Assembly: GCA_963716925.1 (NCBI GenBank) | Contig: CAVQUX010000033.1 | Coordinates: 806,001 to 870,000 of the forward strand | Origin: DAISKN01 sp963716925 | Lineage (GTDB): Bacteria > Acidobacteriota > Vicinamibacteria > Marinacidobacterales > SMYC01 | Direction: 5' to 3' | Length of the DNA: 64,000 nt | Part shown: positions 17,549-26,766 of the stretch, piece by piece | Layout: each line of letters starts with the position of its first letter | Position numbering within the stretch: the stretch's first letter is position 1 | Made by a program: the position numbers and the translations under genes | Notes under the pieces: model-generated | Seen by the model: the letters and a program-made list of their open reading frames with translations, nothing else | Told to the model about the DNA's origin: nothing | Database searches by the model: none

Positions 17549-18316
17549 ATGCCGGTCCGGTCTGTCGCCGCCATCGTTCTTCGAACCTATCGCGTGGGCG
17601 AAGCTGACAAGATCGTCGTGTTCTTCACCCTCGAGATGGGGAAGGTCCGCGGAATCGCCAAGGGCGCCCGGAGAGCGCGCTCCCGTTTCGGAGGCAGCCT
17701 CGAGATCGGGACCGAGATCGAGCTCACCTTCTTCGAGAAGGAAGGCCGCGATCTATCGAGCGTCGACCGCTGTGATATAGTCCGCTCCAGATTTTCGCAA
17801 TTAGGGGACCCCATTCTGGCGACGACCCTCGGGTACTTCACCGATCTCGCGGACGCCTTCCTTCCCGAGCGGGAGACCAACAAGCGCATCTACCGGCTGC
17901 TGCGCGCCGCGATCGGAGCGCTGTCCTCACCCGACGACGCGGAGGCGGGAGCGCGCTACTTCGAGGCCTGGCTCCTCCGCCTTTCCGGCGTCTACCCGGT
18001 GAGGCGGACCTGTCCTTCCTGCGGGAGGCCTCTGCTGACGCTGGGTGCGTGGTTCTCGTTCGATGAGCGTCACTACACCTGCCGCAAGTGCCGCGATCAG
18101 GTCCCTCGGGGCTTCCCCATCTCGCCGGAGTCCCTGCAGTTTCTCGAAGACGTATGGCGCCTTCCTCCGGACCAGATCGACTCCCCTCGCCCGAAGGTGC
18201 TCTCGGAGCTCCGCGAGTTTCACTACCGCCTCATGCAGGAGCATCTGGAGAAAGACTTGAAATCGCACCAGGTACTCGAGGAAATGCTCCGCGAGACCAG
18301 GGGGAGAGCCCGATGA
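17549..18316 (+). CDS. recO: DNA repair protein RecO
   Basis: Recombination mediator that helps load RecA with RecF/RecR. From ATG 17549 it has 255 residues: an N-terminal OB fold (SVAAIVLRTYRVGEADKIVVFF, KVRGIAKGARR), then a helical domain and a four-cysteine zinc site (CPSC at ~156 and CRKC). Its stop overlaps the glyQ start (ATGA). RecO next to glyQ/glyS is common in several phyla. Confidence 0.92.
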   Translation: MPVRSVAAIVLRTYRVGEADKIVVFFTLEMGKVRGIAKGARRARSRFGGSLEIGTEIELTFFEKEGRDLSSVDRCDIVRSRFSQLGDPILATTLGYFTDLADAFLPERETNKRIYRLLRAAIGALSSPDDAEAGARYFEAWLLRLSGVYPVRRTCPSCGRPLLTLGAWFSFDERHYTCRKCRDQVPRGFPISPESLQFLEDVWRLPPDQIDSPRPKVLSELREFHYRLMQEHLEKDLKSHQVLEEMLRETRGRAR

Positions 18317-19173
18317 TCCTCCAGGAGCTGATCTTCAACCTCACGAAGTTCTGGTCGGACCGCGGAGTTCTCGTTCACCAGCCCTACGATCTGGAGATGG
18401 GAGCGGGAACGATGCATCCCGAGACCTTTCTTCGGGTTCTCGGGCCCAATCCCTGGAAGGTGGTCTACGTCCAGCCCTCCCGTCGTCCGGCGGATGGGCG
18501 CTACGGCGAGAATCCGAACCGGCTCTACAAGCACCACCAGCTGCAGTTGATCCTGAAACCCGCACCCGCCGACGTCCAGGAGCTGTACCTCGAGAGTCTC
18601 CGCGCCTGCGGGATCGATCCCCGGGTGCACGACATCCGCTTCGAGGAGGACAACTGGGAGTCCCCGACCCTCGGCGCCTGGGGCATCGGCTGGCAGGTGC
18701 TCCTCGACGGGCTCGAGATCACGCAGTTCACGTACTTTCAGCAAGCGGGGGGAATCGAGCTTTCCCCGATCTCGGCCGAGATCACCTACGGCCTCGAGCG
18801 CCTCGACATGTACCTCCAGAACGTCGACGACGTGTACGACCTCGAGTGGGCCAGAGGAGTCACATACCGGGAAGTCCGCCATCGGGACGAGGTCGAGGGG
18901 TCGCGGTACTTCTTCGAGGCGGCGAACGTCGATCTCGCCCGCCGCCAGTTCGAGGAGGCGCTTCGGGAGGGTAAGCGTCTTCTGACGGAAGCCCTCGTCA
19001 TTCCCGCCTACGAGCAGGTCCTGAAGAGCTCGCATCTCTTCAATACCCTGGATGCGCGGGGCGCGGTCTCGGTGAGCGAGCGCGCACTCTCGATCCTGAA
19101 GGTACGCGAGCTCGCCTGCGCCGTGGCCCGTGCCTACGTGGAGTCTCTGTCCACGAAGGAGGCCTCCGCGTGA
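18313..19173 (+). CDS. glyQ: glycyl-tRNA synthetase alpha chain
   Basis: Catalytic class II chain of the alpha2beta2 glycyl-tRNA synthetase. 286 residues with the family signatures FWSDRGVLVHQPYDLEMGAGT, MHPETFLRVLGP, EDNWESPTLGAWGIGWQV and GIELSPISAEITYGLERL. The start is the ATG overlapping the recO stop. Its own stop overlaps the glyS start (GTGA). Confidence 0.96.
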   Translation: MILQELIFNLTKFWSDRGVLVHQPYDLEMGAGTMHPETFLRVLGPNPWKVVYVQPSRRPADGRYGENPNRLYKHHQLQLILKPAPADVQELYLESLRACGIDPRVHDIRFEEDNWESPTLGAWGIGWQVLLDGLEITQFTYFQQAGGIELSPISAEITYGLERLDMYLQNVDDVYDLEWARGVTYREVRHRDEVEGSRYFFEAANVDLARRQFEEALREGKRLLTEALVIPAYEQVLKSSHLFNTLDARGAVSVSERALSILKVRELACAVARAYVESLSTKEASA

Positions 19174-21314
19174 AGAGGCTCTCCTTCCTCTGGGAGATCG
19201 GGTGCGAGGAGATCCCCGCGTCGTGGCTCCCGAAGCTGGTGGCCGAGCTGAAGGAGCGCTTCGAGAAAGAGCTCGCGTCGCTCGCGCTCGAGCCGAAGCG
19301 GGTGGAATCCTACGGGACGCTCCGGCGGTTGGTGCTCCACGCGGCCGGGCTTCCCGAGAAGCAGCAGGACCGGGTCGAACAGGTTTCCGGCCCTCCGTTG
19401 AAAATCTCCCGCGACGACTCGGGCGCCTGGACCAAGGCCGCCCTCGGATTCGCGTCCAAGAACGGCATCGAGCCCTCGGACTTGAAACTCCTCTCGACGG
19501 AGAAAGGCGAGTACATCGGATTCGAAAGGAAGATCAAAGGCGGAAAGACTCTGCAGCTTCTTCCCGGCATTATGGCCGCGTCTCTGAGGAGCCTGAGCTT
19601 CCCCAGGTTCATGAACTGGGACGCGACGCTCGAGGACGGGAAGGGGGCCTTCGCCTTCGGGAGACCCATCCGCTGGATGGTGGCGCTCTTCGGAGACAAC
19701 GTCGTGCCTTTCGAGATTCGAGTCGCGGGCTCTCCCCCGGTACGGAGCGGGAGAAAGACGCGGGGACATCGGTTTCTCGGACCCAAAGGGGAGAAGCCGG
19801 GGCAGCCGTTCGGAGTCGATTCGTTCCAGAAGCTCGCCCGCGGTCTCAAGAAGCGCTTCGTGGTGCTCGATCCCGAAGAGCGGCGCGAGATGCTCGCGAG
19901 CGAGATCGCGAAGCTCGAGAAGAAGGCGCGAGCCAAATGCGCGCCCGGCCTCTCGCGCGACCTCGTGGCCGATCTCGTGGAGTGGCCCGGCGCGGTCCTC
20001 GGCGCCTACCCCGAAGAGTTCTCGAGCCTCCCCGAGGAGGTTCGCCACACGGTCCTCATCCACCACCAGCACTACTTTCCGCTCGTGGGCAAGCCGGGCT
20101 TCATCGCCCCGACCAACATGGCGAAGGACTCGAAGTCCCATATCCAGCGGGGAGCCGAGCGGGTCGTGGTCGCCCGCCTCCGCGACGCGAAGTTCTTCTG
20201 GGGCGAGGACCTGAAGACCCCTCTTCGGGATCGGTCGGCGGCCCTCGACGGTGTCCTCTTCCAGGAAAAGCTGGGAAGCTACCGGCTCAAGAGCGAGCGG
20301 ATCGAGGCCCTCGCCGCCTGGATCGCGGCGAAGAGCGGAGCCCGGGAAACGCCCGTGCGTAGGGCGGCGCAGCTCGCGAAATGCGATCTGACGGCCGGCA
20401 TGGTCGGCGAGTTCCCCGAGCTCCAGGGGATCATGGGAGGCCTCTACGCGCGCGAGCAGGGAGAGCCGGAGCCCGTCTGGAAGGCTATCTATTCCCATTA
20501 CCAGCCTTCGGGGATCGGAGAGGAAGACGGTTTTCCCGCGAACCGTGAGGGAGCCGTGGTGTCGCTCGCGGACAAGATCGACAGCCTCGCGGCGATGTTC
20601 CTCGCGGGAGCGATTCCCACGGGCTCCCGCGATCCGTTCGCCCTGAGGCGCGCGGCCCTGGGCGCGGTGCGCCTTCTCTCCGAGAGCGCCGACGAGCTCT
20701 CCTTTCCGATCGACATCGCCCCCGCCGAGCTCCTCCGAGAGGCGCTGCGCGTCGTTCGTGAACAGCAGCCCGGCCTCGCGACGAGCGAAGGCAAAGCCGA
20801 ACCGGCGCTCATGGAGTTTTTCACCGAGCGTCTGCGGTTCCTGTACTCCAGGACGTACCGCTACGACGAGCTGAACGCGGTCTTCGCCGCCGCCGGACTC
20901 GACCGGCCCGTCTCCGACCTCGCGAAGCGACTCGAAGCGCTGTCCCTCTTCCGGAGCTCGGAGGACTTCCAGGCTCTTTCGCTCGCGTTCAAGCGCGTGG
21001 GGAACATCCTCGCGGGCCAGAACCCGGGAGAGGTGGACCCGGAGTTCTTCTTCGAGGACGACGAGAAGAAGCTCTTCGAAGAGCTCGAGAGGATCCGTCC
21101 CCGGGCGGAAGAGCTCATCGCCTCGGGTCGCTACCGCGAAGCACTCCAGGAGCTTTCGACGCTTCGCGGGGCGGTGGATCGTTTCTTCGACGAAGTGCTG
21201 GTGATGGCCGAGGATCACAAGCTGCGTGACAACCGCCTCGCGCTCCTGAAGCGGCTCCAGAGCCTCTTCTCGAGGGTCGCCGACTTGTCGCAGCTCGTCC
21301 CCGGTCAAAGCTGA
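19170..21314 (+). CDS. glyS: glycyl-tRNA synthetase beta chain
   Basis: Beta chain, 714 residues, needed for tRNA recognition. N-terminus LWEIGCEEIPASWLP, then HHQHYFPL and the HD-like central domain with VGEFPELQGIMGGLYA, and a C-terminal anticodon-binding helical region. GTG start at 19170 overlaps the glyQ stop. Complete and in frame. Confidence 0.96.
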   Translation: MKRLSFLWEIGCEEIPASWLPKLVAELKERFEKELASLALEPKRVESYGTLRRLVLHAAGLPEKQQDRVEQVSGPPLKISRDDSGAWTKAALGFASKNGIEPSDLKLLSTEKGEYIGFERKIKGGKTLQLLPGIMAASLRSLSFPRFMNWDATLEDGKGAFAFGRPIRWMVALFGDNVVPFEIRVAGSPPVRSGRKTRGHRFLGPKGEKPGQPFGVDSFQKLARGLKKRFVVLDPEERREMLASEIAKLEKKARAKCAPGLSRDLVADLVEWPGAVLGAYPEEFSSLPEEVRHTVLIHHQHYFPLVGKPGFIAPTNMAKDSKSHIQRGAERVVVARLRDAKFFWGEDLKTPLRDRSAALDGVLFQEKLGSYRLKSERIEALAAWIAAKSGARETPVRRAAQLAKCDLTAGMVGEFPELQGIMGGLYAREQGEPEPVWKAIYSHYQPSGIGEEDGFPANREGAVVSLADKIDSLAAMFLAGAIPTGSRDPFALRRAALGAVRLLSESADELSFPIDIAPAELLREALRVVREQQPGLATSEGKAEPALMEFFTERLRFLYSRTYRYDELNAVFAAAGLDRPVSDLAKRLEALSLFRSSEDFQALSLAFKRVGNILAGQNPGEVDPEFFFEDDEKKLFEELERIRPRAEELIASGRYREALQELSTLRGAVDRFFDEVLVMAEDHKLRDNRLALLKRLQSLFSRVADLSQLVPGQS

Positions 21315-21321
21315 GGCTCGG

Positions 21322-23043
21322 ATGGGACGGATACGCCTCATGCCCGACGCTCTCGCGAACCAGATCGCGGCGGGCGAGGTCGTCGAGAGGCCGGCCTCCG
21401 TCGTAAAAGAGCTCGTCGAGAACTCGCTCGACGCCGGCTCGCGCTCGATCGCCATCGTCATCGAGGGAAGCGGGAAGGACCGCATCCGGGTGGCCGACGA
21501 CGGCATCGGCATGTCGGCCGAGGACGCGAGGCTCGCGCTCTCGAGGCACGCGACGAGCAAGCTCTTCGACGCTTCCGATCTCTCGAACATCTCTTCTCTC
21601 GGTTTTCGGGGCGAGGCCCTTCCCTCCATCGCCTCGGTATCGCGATTCACCCTCAAGACGCGGGAGCACGGGGCCGACGCCGGCCACGAAGTGGCGATCG
21701 AGGGCGGTCAGCTCGTTCGCGAGGCTCCCGTCGGCGTTCCTCCGGGGACGCTCGTCGAAGTGGAGCGGCTGTTCTTCAACGTTCCCGCGAGGCGCAAGTT
21801 CCTCCGCGCCGACGTGACCGAGGCCTCCCACATCGCCGCCTCGGTCGCGAGCCTCGCGGCCGCCTATCCCGACGTGGGGTTTCGGCTGGAGCACGGAAAA
21901 CGCTCGGTCCTCGAGGCACCGTCGGTGGGCACGCGGCGCGAGCGCCTCTATCAGCTGGAGAAGAGCTGGGTCGAATCCGCGGTCGTTCTCGAGGAAGAGA
22001 TCGGGGGCCTTTCGATCGAGGCCTGGCTGGCTCCGCCCCCGGAAGCTCGAGGCGCCGCGAGCCGCCTGCACCTCTTCGTCAACGGAAGGCCGGTGAAGGA
22101 CCGGATCCTGCACCACGCGGTGATGGAAGCCTACCGGCAGGTCTCGTCGCGGTCGGGGACCCCTCTCGTCTACCTGTTCCTCGAGCTCGCGCCCGACAAG
22201 GTCGACGTGAACGTCCATCCGGCAAAGGCCGAGGTGCGGTTCGTCGACCAGCAGTTCGTCCACAAGGCCGTGTTCTCCGCCGTCCGGAACGCTCTCCAGG
22301 GTCAACGCCTTGCACCCGAGGTGCTGCTGGTGCGCGAAGCATACGAGCCGAGGACGCCGGAAACGGCGGGGGTGAGCGCGGCCGACGGAGTCGCGATCGC
22401 CGAATCTCTCTTCTCGAGTCCGGCGATTCCGTCCGGCGACGTCACGCCCACGTTCACCGAGCTCGCTGACGAGCCCCCGATACCCCTGGGACAGCTCCGC
22501 TCGAGCTACATCGTCGCCGTGGACGGCGACACGGTCTGGCTCATCGATCAACACGCGGCCCACGAGAGAATCCTCTACGAGGATCTCGTGGAGCGCGGCG
22601 TCTCTCAGATGGGACAGCAGCTCCTGCTCACGCCGCTCCCGCTCGAGCTCACCGCTCCGGAGCGCGTCACCCTGGAAGAGGAGCTCTCCGATCTCGCGTC
22701 CTTCGGCTACGACATCGAGCCCTTCGGACAAGGTGACTTCCTCCTGCGGGCGGTGCCCGCGAGCTTGAGCGGATTCGACCCCCTTCGCCTCATCCGCTCC
22801 GCCCTCTCCGAGCGGGAGAGAGATTGCCGGAGCTCGACGGTGAGAGAGGCGGGGAGCCGCATCGCCGCCCGAATCGCGTGCCATGCCGCGATCAAGGTGA
22901 ACTTCGATCTCGCGCCCGAGAAGATGCGCTGGCTGGTGCGCGAGCTCTGGCGCGCGCGGCAGCCCACGGTCTGCCCCCACGGGCGGCCCACGACGCTCCG
23001 CATTGGACGAGAGCAGATCGAGCGGGGCTTCGGAAGGATCTGA
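21322..23043 (+). CDS. mutL: DNA mismatch repair protein MutL
   Basis: GHKL ATPase that links mismatch recognition to strand removal. N-terminal motifs: IAAGEVVERPASVVKELVEN, DDGIGM, ATSKL, GFRGEAL. The linker is short (about residues 335-385). The C-terminal domain carries the metal-dependent endonuclease motif DQHAAHERILYE and the later CPHGRP, so it should be a nicking MutL as found in bacteria without MutH. 573 residues. It follows glyS by 7 bases. Confidence 0.95.
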   Translation: MGRIRLMPDALANQIAAGEVVERPASVVKELVENSLDAGSRSIAIVIEGSGKDRIRVADDGIGMSAEDARLALSRHATSKLFDASDLSNISSLGFRGEALPSIASVSRFTLKTREHGADAGHEVAIEGGQLVREAPVGVPPGTLVEVERLFFNVPARRKFLRADVTEASHIAASVASLAAAYPDVGFRLEHGKRSVLEAPSVGTRRERLYQLEKSWVESAVVLEEEIGGLSIEAWLAPPPEARGAASRLHLFVNGRPVKDRILHHAVMEAYRQVSSRSGTPLVYLFLELAPDKVDVNVHPAKAEVRFVDQQFVHKAVFSAVRNALQGQRLAPEVLLVREAYEPRTPETAGVSAADGVAIAESLFSSPAIPSGDVTPTFTELADEPPIPLGQLRSSYIVAVDGDTVWLIDQHAAHERILYEDLVERGVSQMGQQLLLTPLPLELTAPERVTLEEELSDLASFGYDIEPFGQGDFLLRAVPASLSGFDPLRLIRSALSERERDCRSSTVREAGSRIAARIACHAAIKVNFDLAPEKMRWLVRELWRARQPTVCPHGRPTTLRIGREQIERGFGRI

Positions 23044-23143
23044 CAGGCTGCGTTATGAAGCATCCGCAGCCTGTGCGAGCGGAGCGAGCCCGGCCGGGAG
23101 GAAGCGGCCCTCGCTTTCGGTTCTGGCCGCGGGAGTCCGGCCG

Positions 23144-23243
23144 TCCTCCCCGCGCGAGGAGCGCGGGGAGCGAGCCGAGCGGAGCCCTCAGCCCAGAGCG
23201 GTGGGGGTGGGGCCCCACCGCATCGAGCGAAGAGCGAGGCGAG
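23144..23243 (+). repeat. intergenic hairpin repeat, copy 1
   Basis: GC-rich intergenic sequence after mutL. A 38-base core (23144-23181) contains a perfect hairpin CCCCGCGC-GAGGA-GCGCGGGG (23148-23168) followed by CGAGCCGAGCG; a second block GCGAAGAGCGAGGCGAG lies at 23227-23243. The same two blocks occur, joined and inverted, at 39311-39362. Looks like a REP-type dispersed element of this genome; it may also act as a terminator for mutL. Confidence 0.75.
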
Positions 23244-23251
23244 CATTAGAA

Positions 23252-23461
23252 ATGCCGCGGAAAACGGACGTCCGCTGGGGGCGGTGGATGGTGTACTACG
23301 TGGGCCGCGCCCTGGAGCTCGCTGGACTCCTCGTCGTGACCTGGTCGATGTTCCTGTTCTTCGGCTCGAGGGCGATGCGCCCGATGCTGGCGATGACCGG
23401 CGGCGGGCTCGCGCTCTTCGTCATCGGCTGGCTCCTGGCCCGGAGGAATCCCGAATCATGA
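23252..23461 (+). CDS. small two-helix membrane protein
   Basis: 69 residues from an ATG at 23252, directly after the intergenic repeat. Two hydrophobic segments (about 19-37 and 45-63) separated by a short basic loop, with a charged start MPRKTDVRWGR and end RRNPES. Its stop overlaps the next ATG (ATGA), so it is translationally coupled to the M29-like gene. No family recognised. Confidence 0.65.
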   Translation: MPRKTDVRWGRWMVYYVGRALELAGLLVVTWSMFLFFGSRAMRPMLAMTGGGLALFVIGWLLARRNPES

Positions 23462-24627
23462 GAACCCTCTTCGTCGCGCTCTCCGCTCTCCTGGCCGCAC
23501 CCGCGTGGAGCCAGACCGCACCTCCCCGCCTGACCCTCGACTGGGAGGCGATGGCGAAGCGGATCGTGCAGCAGCTCGCGTTCGAGCCGGGGGAAACGTT
23601 TCTCGCCGTCGCTCACCCGGGGACGTTCGAGGAGCTCATCCCTCACCTTCGATACGAGGTGATGAAAGCGGGGGCCGTCGACCTCGGGGTCATCGACGTT
23701 CTCGGAGCGCCGGTGCCTTCCGCGTGGAACGAGTCGATTCTCCTCGAAGGAGGCCGCAAGGCGCGGGTCGAGCTGAAAGCGATGCTCGAGCGCGTGGATG
23801 CCTCGATCATGCTCCCCGGCGCCAATCCGGGCCAGCCCGTCTATGCCGCGATCCAGGACCTCCTGCGGGAGGGAAAAGCACGAACGGTTCATTTCCACTG
23901 GCTCGACAACAATTCCGCGTTCCCGCTTCCGGGCCAGCCGCTTCCACCCCGGCACCAGATCGAGGCGGTGTACCAGCGCGCGCTCCTCGAGACCGACTAC
24001 CCGGCGCTCGCGACGCTTCAACGGAAGCTCGACGCGGCGATGCGCGCCGGCGAAGTTCGGGTCATGACTCCCGCGGGGACCGATCTCCGGTTCCGCATCG
24101 GCTCCCGCGTCGTGAACTTTCAGGACGGGGACGCCTCGGGGGCGCGGGCCGCCAGAGGGGTGGTGCTGATCGACCGCGAGATCGAGCTTCCCGCGGGAGC
24201 GATTCGCGTGGCGCCCCTCGAAGAGACGGTCGAGGGAACGATCGTCTTTCCGCCCTCTCAGTGGTCGGGGCGGCCGGTTCAGGGTTTACGGCTCGGGATC
24301 ACCGCCGGGAAGGTGACGTCGATCGAGGCGAGCGAAGGCAAAGAGTGGGCCGAGCGGGAGATCGACGGCGCGGGAGACGCGGGCCGGTCGTTCCGGGAGT
24401 TCGCTCTTGGCTTGAACCCGCTCCTCGCGGTTCCCGACGATCGGCCGTGGATTCCCTACTACGGCTACGGCGCCGGAGTCGTGCGGCTGTCTCTCGGCGA
24501 CAACAGCGAGCTCGGAGGAAAGGTGACCGGCGGTTACGTGCGCTGGAACTTCTTCACCGACGCCACCGTGATCGTGAACGGCGAGACCTGGGTCGAGAAG
24601 GGAAAGGTCCTCCCCGCTGGAAGATAA
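23458..24627 (+). CDS. exported protein related to M29 aminopeptidases, metal ligands altered
   Basis: 389 residues with a signal peptide (MRTLFVALSALLAAPAWSQ). The body aligns by pattern with thermophilic M29 aminopeptidases: EGTIVFPPSQWSG, then REFALGLNP, and the C-terminal GAGVVRLSLGDNSELGG...YVRWNFFTDATVIVNG. In active M29 enzymes the last region reads like VHIALG and HLDF, supplying His and Asp ligands; here these are R and N. It may therefore be a non-catalytic or changed enzyme acting outside the cytoplasm. Assignment to the fold is moderately sure, activity is doubtful. Confidence 0.6.
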   Translation: MRTLFVALSALLAAPAWSQTAPPRLTLDWEAMAKRIVQQLAFEPGETFLAVAHPGTFEELIPHLRYEVMKAGAVDLGVIDVLGAPVPSAWNESILLEGGRKARVELKAMLERVDASIMLPGANPGQPVYAAIQDLLREGKARTVHFHWLDNNSAFPLPGQPLPPRHQIEAVYQRALLETDYPALATLQRKLDAAMRAGEVRVMTPAGTDLRFRIGSRVVNFQDGDASGARAARGVVLIDREIELPAGAIRVAPLEETVEGTIVFPPSQWSGRPVQGLRLGITAGKVTSIEASEGKEWAEREIDGAGDAGRSFREFALGLNPLLAVPDDRPWIPYYGYGAGVVRLSLGDNSELGGKVTGGYVRWNFFTDATVIVNGETWVEKGKVLPAGR

Positions 24628-24636
24628 AGGCTCGGC

Positions 24637-25512
24637 TCACTCGATCCCTAGCTCCGACAGGAAGCGCCGGTTCTCTCTCCACTCGGAGCGCACTCTCACG
24701 TGGAGGCCGAGGAATACCTTGACTCCGAGAAAAGCCTCGATGTCCCGGCGTGCCGCGGTTCCGATTCCCTTCAGCATGCTCCCGCCCTTCCCCACGACGA
24801 TTCCCTTCTGGGACTCGCGCTCGACGAGGATCGAAGCTTCGATGCGGGTGAGCTTCTCGCCTTCCTCCCAGGAGTCGATGACGACCGCGGTCGAGTAGGG
24901 GATCTCCTCGCGGGTCGCCCCCAGGATCTTCTCCCGCACGATCTCCGAGACGAAGAACCGCTCGGGGAGATCGGTCAGGGTCTCGGGCGGATAGAGGGGC
25001 TCGCCCTCGGGGAGCTGCCGTTCCAGCACGGAGACCAGCGCGTCGACGTTCTCTCCGGTGAGGGCCGAGATGGGAACGATATCCGTGAACTCGTGGCGGC
25101 GTCGATAGTCGTCGATGATCGTCAGGATCTCCGGCTTCTTGATCCGATCGACCTTGTTGAGCGCCAGCACCACGGGCACTTTCGCCTGGCGCACCCGCTC
25201 GAGCACGAACTCGTCACCGCCGCCAAAGGGCTCCGTCACGTCGACGAGCAGAAGCGCCAGGTCCACGGTCTTCAGGCTTCGTAGCGCGAGATCCACCATA
25301 CGGCGGTTCATCTCGTGCTTCGGTTTGTGGATCCCCGGAGTGTCGAAGAACACGAGCTGCGCCGCCGCGGTGTTGGCGATGGCCAGGATCCGGTTCCTCG
25401 TGGTCTGGGGCTTGTCGGTCACGATGGCGACCTTCTGTCCCACGATCCGGTTGAGAAGCGTCGACTTGCCCACGTTGGGGCGGCCGACGATGGTGACGAA
25501 CCCGGCGCGCAA
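24637..25512 (-). CDS. era: GTPase Era
   Basis: Essential GTPase that binds 16S rRNA 3' end during 30S assembly. G1 GRPNVGKST, G3 DTPGIHKP, G4 NKVD, and a C-terminal KH domain with ESQKGIVVGKGGSMLKGIG. 291 residues. The start is a TTG at 25512, seven bases after the corC stop. Last gene of the phoH-pgpH-ybeY-corC-era run. Confidence 0.95.
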   Translation of the reverse strand: MRAGFVTIVGRPNVGKSTLLNRIVGQKVAIVTDKPQTTRNRILAIANTAAAQLVFFDTPGIHKPKHEMNRRMVDLALRSLKTVDLALLLVDVTEPFGGGDEFVLERVRQAKVPVVLALNKVDRIKKPEILTIIDDYRRRHEFTDIVPISALTGENVDALVSVLERQLPEGEPLYPPETLTDLPERFFVSEIVREKILGATREEIPYSTAVVIDSWEEGEKLTRIEASILVERESQKGIVVGKGGSMLKGIGTAARRDIEAFLGVKVFLGLHVRVRSEWRENRRFLSELGIE

Positions 25513-25518
25513 GGCGGT

Positions 25519-26766
25519 CTAGGCCGTGGTCCCGGGAGCAGGAAGCCGGAAACGCACCTTGTTGATGCGCTGGCCGTCCGCATCCACCACTTCGATTCGC
25601 ACGCCTTCGTGATCGATCACGTCTCCCGAACGCGGAATCCTCCCCGCGGCGTCGAGGACGTAGCCGGAGACCGTCTCGAATCCCGACCCGTTCACGTCGA
25701 GATGGAGGAGCTCCTTCAGATCGTCGATGTCCGCCCGACCGCTCACCAGGAAGACTCCCTCCTTCTCCTGGACGATCTCCGGATCCACCTCGTCGAACTC
25801 GTCGTGGATCTCGCCCACGATCTCCTCCAGGATGTCCTCGACGGTGACGAGACCGCAGACTCCGCCGTACTCGTCGACCACCATCGCCAGCGTCTCCCGC
25901 GCGCGCTGGAGCTCGCGCAGGAGATCGCCGAGCTTCTTGCTTTCGGGGACGAAGCTGACTTCACGGATCATCGCCCGGAAGGAAGCATCGGGCGGCGACT
26001 CGTGAGCGGCGATGAGGTCGATGACGTAGACCAAGCCCACCACGTGGTCCAGGTCTTCGCGATAGACGGGGACCCGCGAGTACTTCTGCTCGGCGAAGAG
26101 CGCCCGGAGCTCTCCCACCGTCGCGTTCTCGGGGATGGCCACGATCTCGGTGCGAGGAGTCATCACCTCCCGCACCACCTTGTCGCCCAAGTACAGGATG
26201 GACTGGACCATCCGCTCCTTGTCGCCCTCCAGGATGCCCTCCTCTTTTCCCGCATCGAGGAAGGCCTGTACCTCCTCTTCGGTCGCCTTCTCCTCGGGCT
26301 TGTCGCCGTTCGAAACGAAGTACGAGACCAGCCGCGCCAGCGGGCGGCTCACCGGGTTCACGATCCGGGCGTAGATCCGGAACCCGGGAAGGAGCAGGAC
26401 GAGGACTTTCTCGGGGTTCTTGCGGGCGACGATGTTGGGGATGACCTCGCGGAAGAACAGAGAGACGAGCACCATGGTCACGAACGCCATCGGGAGCGGC
26501 TGCGGCACCTCCATCGCCAGATACAGCATCGTCACCAGCACGGTGATGGCGATGAACGATCCCTGGAGGCCGATTCGAAGCGGCAGGAGAAGCTCCATCG
26601 GATCCTCGAGCGCCCGGGTGAGATAGCCCGTCTTCCAGCCGCCTTCCTCGTAAGCCCGCATCGAGATCTTGCTGAAATAGTCGAAGGCGACGTCGATGAG
26701 GGAGAGAAAGAGAACCAGGCCGAGGAGGAGCAGGATGGCGATTCCCGCGAGCTGTATCGAGATCAT
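25519..26766 (-). CDS. CNNM/CorC-HlyC family transporter-like protein
   Basis: Membrane protein with three N-terminal hydrophobic segments (about residues 5-27, 68-86, 91-110: the CNNM domain), two CBS domains (about 205-325, VMTPRTEIVAIPENATVGE and MVVDEYGGVCGLVTVEDILEEIVGEI) and a C-terminal CorC/HlyC transporter-associated domain. Members affect Mg/Co efflux or tolerance. ATG at 26766 has AGGGG 6 bases upstream. Its start would overlap the ybeY stop once the ybeY frame break is repaired. Confidence 0.9.
   Translation of the reverse strand: MISIQLAGIAILLLLGLVLFLSLIDVAFDYFSKISMRAYEEGGWKTGYLTRALEDPMELLLPLRIGLQGSFIAITVLVTMLYLAMEVPQPLPMAFVTMVLVSLFFREVIPNIVARKNPEKVLVLLLPGFRIYARIVNPVSRPLARLVSYFVSNGDKPEEKATEEEVQAFLDAGKEEGILEGDKERMVQSILYLGDKVVREVMTPRTEIVAIPENATVGELRALFAEQKYSRVPVYREDLDHVVGLVYVIDLIAAHESPPDASFRAMIREVSFVPESKKLGDLLRELQRARETLAMVVDEYGGVCGLVTVEDILEEIVGEIHDEFDEVDPEIVQEKEGVFLVSGRADIDDLKELLHLDVNGSGFETVSGYVLDAAGRIPRSGDVIDHEGVRIEVVDADGQRINKVRFRLPAPGTTA

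Noticed and set aside
19134..21656. 840-residue minus-strand ORF
   Set aside because: Antisense shadow of glyS and the start of mutL in GC-rich DNA; no family motifs.
21115..22980. 621-residue minus-strand ORF
   Set aside because: Antisense shadow of mutL.
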